This document shows positions 57,940 to 64,000 of a stretch of DNA of 64,000 nucleotides, piece by piece (position 1 is the stretch's first letter; every line of letters begins with the position of its first letter). The notes below the pieces were generated by a model. That model did not search any database and was not told the DNA's origin. It saw nothing but the letters and a program-made list of their open reading frames with translations. Position numbers and translations under genes: made by a program. Origin of the DNA: Ochotona curzoniae (lineage: Eukaryota > Chordata > Mammalia > Lagomorpha > Ochotonidae); the NCBI RefSeq assembly GCF_017591425.1, contig NW_024466512.1, positions 13,147,001-13,211,000 on the forward strand, read 5' to 3'.

Positions 57940-58100
57940 GAACTCTCACACAACGTGATCTGCTTCAAATCAACAAAACATTACACACACGTGTGCAGAG
58001 TCCGTCTCAAAACACAATTAATTACAATTAAAAAGAGGCCCAATAAAGGTAGATCAAAAGAAAAAAATTCCTAGAGCTGTCAAAGCAGAGTGTCAAAGAG
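57940..58100. other. Possible conserved non-coding element with homeodomain sites
   Basis: Contains TAATTA at 58019-58024 followed by CAATTAA, 'gcttcaaatcaacaaaacattac', 'ccaataaagg' and 'gtagatcaaaag'. Repeat-free and AT-rich beside the exon-proximal intron. Confidence 0.38.
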
Positions 58101-58145
58101 ACACCCTCCGAAGAACATAAAGTGTGAGCTGAGCATGGAAGCTAT

Positions 58146-58147
<2 letters not shown>

Positions 58148-58197
<50 letters not shown>
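58148..58197. repeat. (CA)25 microsatellite
   Basis: About 50 bp of uninterrupted CA on the plus strand. Likely polymorphic. Confidence 0.98.
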
Positions 58198-58200
<3 letters not shown>

Positions 58201-58219
58201 CCTCGCTCCCTCCAGGGCA

Positions 58220-58380
58220 GCAGATCCAAATTAAACCACTGGAAAGGAAAGATGAATTTGCACCCTTTGTGCCCCTGTCCCTTTTGTAAAACCTGCCAGT
58301 CAGTATGCAGAGATTGCACTAATTACTGTGACAATTCTGCATCATGTTAAAACAACTTTTGCGCCTAGGTTTCTCTGCGG
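58220..58380. other. Possible conserved non-coding element
   Basis: 'ccaaattaaaccactggaaagg', 'ttgcactaattactgtgacaattctgcatcatg' and 'aaacaacttttgcgcc' form a repeat-free patch immediately after the CA tract. Confidence 0.33.
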
Positions 58381-60809
58381 GTTTGGAATTCTGAGCTGAA
58401 GCGCAGCTCTTGTCTGAGAGGCGGGCTGTCCTTCTCTGCAGAACAGGCAACACTAACAACTTGCCCCTCTTTCGGCCCCTTGTATTCTCCACTTTTCCAA
58501 TTGTCTGGTTCAGGGCTTAATGGAAATTTGTCCAAGCTTTTCTTCCCACAAACCCTGTGGAGCCCTAGGCGATCTGCACTTGGGGTAACCACAGAATCTT
58601 ACATTGTCAATTAAAATTGAATGGACACCTGAAAATGAAGGGTATGTCAGGGAGAAAAAAAAAAAATCATAGAGGCAGAGCCTTAACGAATAAATTAGTG
58701 AAACTTTGGCAAATCCAAGAGCAACTTTCATTCCTCCTATTCCTTCTTGCTCATCACCACTCAAATAACACCATCAAGCCAGAGCTTGGAGGGGTGTGGA
58801 GGGTGGCACCAGGGCAGCACATAGAGACATATACTGCAATGCGGATAACAAAACCATCACTGCCAGTTCCTAGGAACTCTAGCAGTGAAACTGACATCCA
58901 GGACAAAGTTCATTTTACCTACACACAATCTCCATCCTAATGCCCCAAGCAATATAATTTCCCTCAAACAACACCTGAAAATTTCCAACAACACCAGAAA
59001 ATCGTAGACCAACACACACCCCACCCAAGCAGCTCCTTCTTGGGTGTAAGCCACACCTTCCTCCCTGCCAGTCACCTCCCCGTTGTACTTTCTGCAAGCT
59101 ACAGCAATCAAGATTGAAAATCCTCTTTTCCCCTTTGGGTTTCCACTCCCTCCTGTCCCAAAGACACTTCTGAAATGCTCACTTTCAATCGTCCCAGTTA
59201 AACTCCACTGATACATTGCTACAGTGAGGCTTTTAAAGATGAAGATAAAAATAGCAACATCCAGTCAAACCATGGCACTCCAAACAGGGACCACCACTGG
59301 GGGCTCTCTGGAAGTTGTGTGGAAAGGCAGTATAAGAGACACTGTGTATTTTGGAAGGGGAGGGAAGATTGAGGGACCCTGGGCAAGATGGCTAAGGTTT
59401 CCCTGAGCAAGGAAGCCCAAAGGCCCGTGCCCTGAAGTCGCCTGGCTCACCTCAATTCTGCATCCCTGCCTCATTCAGCAATAACCTGGGCCTCCCTCCC
59501 TGGAAGGCCCAAGAGTAACCCAGTGAGAATTCTGAGGACTTCTTCCGTTTCCTTCCTATCCTCCTAAGAGACTCACATCCAAATTAAACCTTTGCCCCGT
59601 CGTGCTGGCTTATGGAAGTCAAGTCCCGCCCTGCCTCTGGCAACTGCTCCCCCCAGCCCCTACACCTGTCCACAGAAGAGCCCACTGGGCAGTTCTCAGC
59701 ATAGGCCTACAAAATCCTCTAGCAGCTTCGAACCTGGCATTTTATGATCAAGCACGCCCCTTGTTTTACTACCAATCACTGCTACTGGCTCTAACAGATA
59801 CCCCAGAGGGAAAAACAACATATTCCAAACATCCTCAAAGTATGCTTAAAAAAAAAAAAATTAAAATCTTATGTTGCTTTTCCTTCAACCAAGTTAACTT
59901 CCAACATGATGAAGATTAATTTTTGATGCCTATTCCTTCTGCTAAATTGGGATGAAGTAGAGCATTTACTTTCTCTTCCGTTTTATGAGTTACCTGGAAA
60001 GTGTGTGTGCAAACATAAATAAATAGATCCCTTTTCGAAGAACATTTGGTTTTCTGGTCTACTTTTCTACTGTAGCTACTCCCTGAAACACTTAGTCTAA
60101 TTTCCATAGCATTAGCCTAAAAGGGAGGAAAAAAAATGCCTTTTTCTGAGCATCTCTGAGACAGCTCCCCAGACTATCAGTCATTCTGCAGGGTGGGGCG
60201 GTCGGTGACCAGAGGCCACCAAGTACACAGCCCCACCCCCAGCCCCATGTGGTTGACAGCCTTCAATACTGAATGGCTAATAAACTTGCACAGGATTTTG
60301 GGTTATTGCCTGACCTTATGAGGGGTGGAGGATGGGGGCAGGGGGGGACTATGAGGGCCTGTAACTTTAGAGAAAGCAAAACCAGCCCTGCCGCTCAGGC
60401 TGCGGACGTTGGTGTGGAGAGCTAGCCGGCCGGCAGACTGCTATCAACCTACAGCCAGGACTTGGCCAGGGCGCCCTTCACCCTCACTCCCGGCCCCCAC
60501 CTTCCCAAGCAGGAACACGGACTCCCTCAGTGTTCCCTAAGTGTCCGCTCACCCTCATTAACTTGTTTCTTCCTTTCCTCAACCTGAAACCACCAGCTAT
60601 GAGTCAGAGAGCGATCATTAACTTTTACAGCTTCCACACAGATCCACCTACTCACATTTGGGGAAAGAAGTATTGACTTGCAACATTGCCTGAGACCAAA
60701 ATCCTCTAAGAAGACAAAAAATAAAGAAAGAAAATAAAATAAGGGGGTGGAGGGAGTGGTGGGGGGAATGGAAGGGGGAGCAATAGCTTCCAGGAAGTGT
60801 TATCTACAG
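58381..60809. other. Unique intronic sequence, no gene recognised
   Basis: Alternates AT-rich patches (58590-58740, 59840-60120, 60560-60720) with GC-rich parts. A 119-codon minus-strand frame at 58857-59216 has no recognisable domain. 60718-60785 is purine-rich. Confidence 0.4.
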
Positions 60810-61030
60810 GTCCATGGAGGGATGGGGGGATGCTACATTTGCTGTTTTTTTCGCTTTGTGCTACAATCTCTTTAAAAAAAAATTAAAAAGTAAAGTTGAG
60901 GTTGAAGTTGATGATGGTGATACGGATTTCTGGATTGATTTTTTGGAAAACAAGAGGCTTTCCTTTAAGCATCCAAACATTCTTAAACTATTGGACGGGG
61001 GTGGTGGGGCACTTTAAGTAACTCAAGTTT
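60810..61030. other. Possible conserved non-coding element
   Basis: 'gttgaagttgatgatggtgatacggatttctggattgattttttgg' and 'cctttaagcatccaaacattcttaaac' are repeat-free. The plus strand has a 67-codon frame (60814-61017) of low-complexity composition that I do not regard as coding. Confidence 0.33.
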
Positions 61031-61179
61031 CCTACTCTTGAACCAAACACATTTCCTACCATATTAAAAAAAAAAAATGGTGTGGGCGAAAGTGCTGAGA
61101 CATGTTCCTAAGGCAGCATTTTTCATTAAAAGTTGCTACACTAACACTCTTAAAACGATGCCCCCTCATTACCCACTTA

Positions 61180-61320
61180 GCAGTGCGGCAACTCATAACG
61201 AATTAATTTACATTAATGTGGGTTTCATATGCCCTTCCCAGGGCTTGCCATTGTGATTCAGGTTCCATAAAACTGATGTGACAATAACACAGTGCCTTTT
61301 ATTTCACTTTCCAAAACAAA
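61180..61320. other. Possible conserved non-coding element
   Basis: 'cataacgaattaatttacattaatgtgggtttcatatgcc', 'ccattgtgattcaggttccataaaactgatgtgacaataacacag' and 'tttatttcactttcc'. It carries ATTAAT/AATTAATT homeodomain-like cores and CATAAA, with SOX-like ACAATAA. Confidence 0.4.
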
Positions 61321-61369
61321 ACAACCCACCCCAAGACCCACACAAATCCCTTCCATTTTTTTTTTTAGG

Positions 61370-61790
61370 CACTTTACTAATATACTTAGTGCATCCTAAT
61401 TGGCCCAGCAAGCACAAAGCTAGTGCTCTTCAGGGTAAATATTTATAGCATCACTCTTTTCCCATTCATTCTGCATTTTCTTAGAGAATCTCACTGTACC
61501 TACATCTGCAATTCATTGACTTTACAATTCACCACATGTTGGGATGGGAGAGGTCTCAGCTCCATCTGAATCACTACACAAATATGCAAGTGATTTATCG
61601 GTTTCAAACTGCAGACTGCAGAGAGACACTGCACTTTTCCTGAACATTACTTCTTCTGGCAGACCATGAACAATTACAGTGGGTACTAATTAAGCTCTGT
61701 AGATGTGCTGTGCCCTGCTAATGCCTACCAGGCCTCAAATTTATTTCCCCGATGCCAAACTTGAGCAAGCAATTTTAACTCCTTCAGAGC
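61370..61790. other. Possible conserved non-coding element
   Basis: 'ctaatatacttagtgcatcctaattggcccagcaagcac' (CCAAT/NF-Y type ATTGG), 'aatatttatagcatcac', 'ctaattaagctctgtagatg' and 'caggcctcaaatttatttcc'. AT-rich with no repeats apart from a T-run at 61361-61368. Confidence 0.38.
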
Positions 61791-62319
61791 TGATCCTACA
61801 CACAGTCAGGAAACTCCCCGCCCCATCCTCCCACCCCTCCACCCCTGACCCAACTGTCAGGGGCTCCTTCCTGAGAGAAAGAATACAAGATAACGGGCTG
61901 AATTACCAGCCCGGGAATCCAATGCCCCTAAGGTTGCAAACCTACCCTGGGAAGAGCCGACAGCAAGTCGGCTGATAACGCCAGTCAAAGCTCCCACCGT
62001 CCCAGCTTTGCAGTGAGCAGTTCCGGGATGCTCATCTATACCACAGGGCCAGGAAGTTGCTACATCCCCATAAGTGGAAAACAGAACCTCTGCCGGCCTG
62101 GTCTTCAAGTTTGGGCTGGACATAGGTCCTAGGTATGGCTAGCAGTGCAACACAAGGTATCAGCCCCCTGCACTGGGCAGCCATGCACACTCGCCCCACC
62201 GCACCCCTACACACGGGTACCCACACACTCCACGTGTGCCCCACGGCAGCCCACTCTGCAAACGTAAATGCAGATGGGTAGGATAACTCGTCACCTCTCT
62301 CCTTCCAGGGTCCTGACCA

Positions 62320-62420
62320 CAGATAATGCCCCCAGATTGCCCGGCTCCGGATGCCTACATACGAACTGATGGAAAACATATTTTATTTGCTACAGAGAGC
62401 GCTGCGAAGTTTGAGCAGAG
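62320..62420. other. Possible conserved non-coding element, weak
   Basis: 'cctacatacgaactgatggaaaacatattttatttgctacagagagcgc' is an AT-rich island between GC-rich, CpG-containing stretches. Confidence 0.25.
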
Positions 62421-62769
62421 AAGGAATTGCTGCACAGCTATAGCAGCCCCTCCCCCAGGCCTCCCACGCCTCAGAGGAACCTCCAATCCCCAGCTGAAGC
62501 CAGCCATTCCCCTCCGGATCCCGGGAAGGGTCCGACCCACTCATCTCTCTTGGTCAAGCATTTATTCTGCCTCTACTGGCAGAATATTCTACCTCCGGGC
62601 CTCCAGCCCCAGACATGAGTGAGCTTTTCCCCAAACGAGTGGCCCTGCCACCCCCAAGAAACCTGGGATTCTTTGCTCATCTATTAAATTCTTACAACCA
62701 ATCCTCCCTGCCCCCCACCACACTGCCCCTCTGAAACCCACATATATTAACCAGTGCCCTCTGCAATGT

Positions 62770-62890
62770 GTGTATTTTCCCTTCCAGCTCAGTGGAACAT
62801 CATATAAATTAAAAGAGCCGTCTCCCAGATCAGGTTTCTTTAAGTATTCTGGGAAATATGCACAATATAGGCAATGTAGTCTTGGGGCAG
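62770..62890. other. Possible conserved non-coding element
   Basis: 'ggaacatcatataaattaaaagagccg' and 'tttaagtattctgggaaatatgcacaatataggcaatg'. The TTCTGGGAA motif fits a STAT-type palindrome. Repeat-free. Confidence 0.35.
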
Positions 62891-63164
62891 TGGGGGAAGC
62901 TTGGGAAAGAAAGGCAGAAGGGGAGGGAAGCCCTAAGGAAGACTGTGAACACCTAGAGCAACTTTGCTTTGGACACGGCCCCCGGCTCATTCCCATTCCT
63001 GAAAGTGCTTTTTACCAAGGTACACAATAGCCTAGGGGAGGAGAAGTAGGCTGGCAGGGAGGGGAGGAGGAGGGGTCTGTCTGGGGAAACTCAGATGGTA
63101 GAGGTGGGGGGACAGGGGGAGGGGAGGACAGCCGCTGCCATGGGCTTCGTCGCCACCCCCCCCC

Positions 63165-63440
63165 ATCTCACTGCTTATAATTAGTGAGAGAAATCTGAGC
63201 TACTGCCAATGTCTGCGGACCTTGAATATTATAAGGCCAACGTGGCGTCAAATATCTTAACATTCATAAGTGTTATGGGCTGTAAATAAAGCCCGTGGAT
63301 TTATGACCCGGCGTGCTTGCCAGCTCAGAACCCGGCTGCAGGGCTTTCAGCAGACCTGTCGAGGTGCGAGCTTGCCTTTGGTTGTAAAATTAACCATTTC
63401 CTTCACAAATGTCCTCAATTATAAGTCCGAGGGGGAAAAC
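63165..63440. other. Strong conserved-element candidate with homeodomain and HOX/CDX motifs
   Basis: Contains TAATTA at 63178-63183, TTTATGAC at 63300-63307 (posterior HOX/CDX-type core), 'gaccttgaatattataaggcc', 'cttaacattcataagtg', 'ggctgtaaataaagcccg' and 'aaaattaaccatttccttc'. AT-rich motifs alternate with CpG-containing sequence and no repeat is present. This is typical of developmental enhancers in TCF7L2-type regulatory introns. Function is inferred. Confidence 0.48.
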
Positions 63441-64000
63441 TGACATACGCGGTCGGCTGCCGCCATGACTTCCAGACACAGCCATCACACACCCGTCCCC
63501 CAAAAGCACACCCTCTGGTAGTCTGGTCCACCCCCACCTTCTCTGAAACTTTGAAAGATGTCACCTCTGAAAAAGTTAGGGATGCGTCAAGATGTTATCT
63601 AATTCCACTTACTAAGACTAAAAAGTTCACACCTACCTCCTTGGAAAGTGCTTATTTATCTAGCAACTGAGATTTTCAAAGGGGGGGGTGCACAGGGCTC
63701 AGAATAAACCTGCCCCTGCCCAAGTCTCCGCCCTTCCCCCACCTACTGTCATCCACTTCCTGAGCAGGGAGCATTTGCTAAATCCAGGTTGTCTCATGCT
63801 TAACTGCCAATAAACCAACTTCCACATAACTTCCAGACAGCTGGGGGAGAGGTCCTAGGAGTTTTAGTCATGGTCTAGAAACACACGTCCATACAAAAAT
63901 GTGCAGCTGTCCGCTCTCCACCGTGCGTTTTTTAAAAGCAATCGGGGCTGGGAAGGGGGGAGAAGAGGATAGAGGCCCCGTTGCGAAAGATCTGACAAAA
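63441..64000. other. Intronic sequence, no gene recognised
   Basis: 63540-63680 ('gatgttatctaattccacttactaagactaaaaag', 'gcttatttatctagcaactgag') may be a further conserved patch. The remainder is GC-rich and unremarkable up to the window end. Confidence 0.35.

Larger units (their letters stand above)
56589..64000 (-). other. TCF7L2: TCF7L2 intron upstream of the cassette exon (3' end only)
   Basis: This is the last 7.4 kb of the intron that precedes the exon. I saw no lagomorph SINE in it, unlike the other intron. It holds one (AC)n tract and several AT-rich segments with homeodomain-type motifs that look conserved. In human, the counterpart intron carries rs7903146, but as I remember it that site is tens of kilobases from the exon and is not expected in this window. 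Confidence 0.8.

Noticed and set aside
60814..61017. 67-codon plus-strand frame MEGWGDATFAVFF...
   Set aside because: On the antisense strand of the intron, low-complexity acidic/Lys runs from simple sequence, no acceptor or donor of quality, and no known protein.

Overview
This is mammalian nuclear DNA, almost certainly from a lagomorph and most likely a pika (Ochotona). The evidence is a dense set of tRNA-derived C-type SINEs (CSINEs) of the lagomorph type. They have a 'gtggttaag' head, a 'gggcgccggttctaatcccgg' type B-box region, a 'cacttggggagtgaatcatcggacggaag' type body and a CT-rich/AATAAA tail; the youngest copies look pika-like. Nothing is bacterial or viral: no operons, no rRNA, no CRISPR array and no long real ORF.

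The one coding feature I can support is a 69-bp exon on the minus strand at 56520-56588. It has an AG acceptor, a GTAGG donor, and 23 codons reading L-H-F-Q ... STHYSAYKTIEHQI ... I-Q. I recognise it from memory as the alternatively spliced exon usually called exon 4 of TCF7L2 (TCF-4), the HMG-box effector of Wnt/beta-catenin signalling. The whole window is therefore read as the interior of TCF7L2, transcribed right to left. Positions 56589-64000 are the end of the intron before this exon, and 1-56519 are the start of the long intron after it. I looked for the next exon (encoding YLQMKWPLLDV...) on the minus strand and did not find it, so it probably lies beyond position 1.

Layout from left to right: 1-36 kb is mostly ordinary intron with many CSINEs, several MIR/L2 relics and two L1M tails each split by a CSINE. 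At 37.35-37.98 kb is a truncated younger L1 3' end with target-site duplications. From 36 to 47 kb, AT-rich, repeat-poor patches that look like conserved non-coding elements are interspersed with unique DNA and an imperfect 110-120 bp direct duplication. From 47 to 56 kb there are SINEs and a decayed mariner-like element carrying a nested SINE. A (TCA/CCA) repeat follows the exon donor by about 90 bp. From 57.9 to 63.7 kb lies a second cluster of conserved-looking elements with homeodomain-type motifs.

The most notable points are the exon identification, the strong antisense orientation bias of the retroelements relative to TCF7L2, the trinucleotide repeat beside an alternatively spliced exon, and the putative enhancer clusters. 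These sit in the introns whose human counterparts carry the type 2 diabetes association. No new biological system was found. Calls of conservation are judgements from base composition and motifs and were not tested by alignment.
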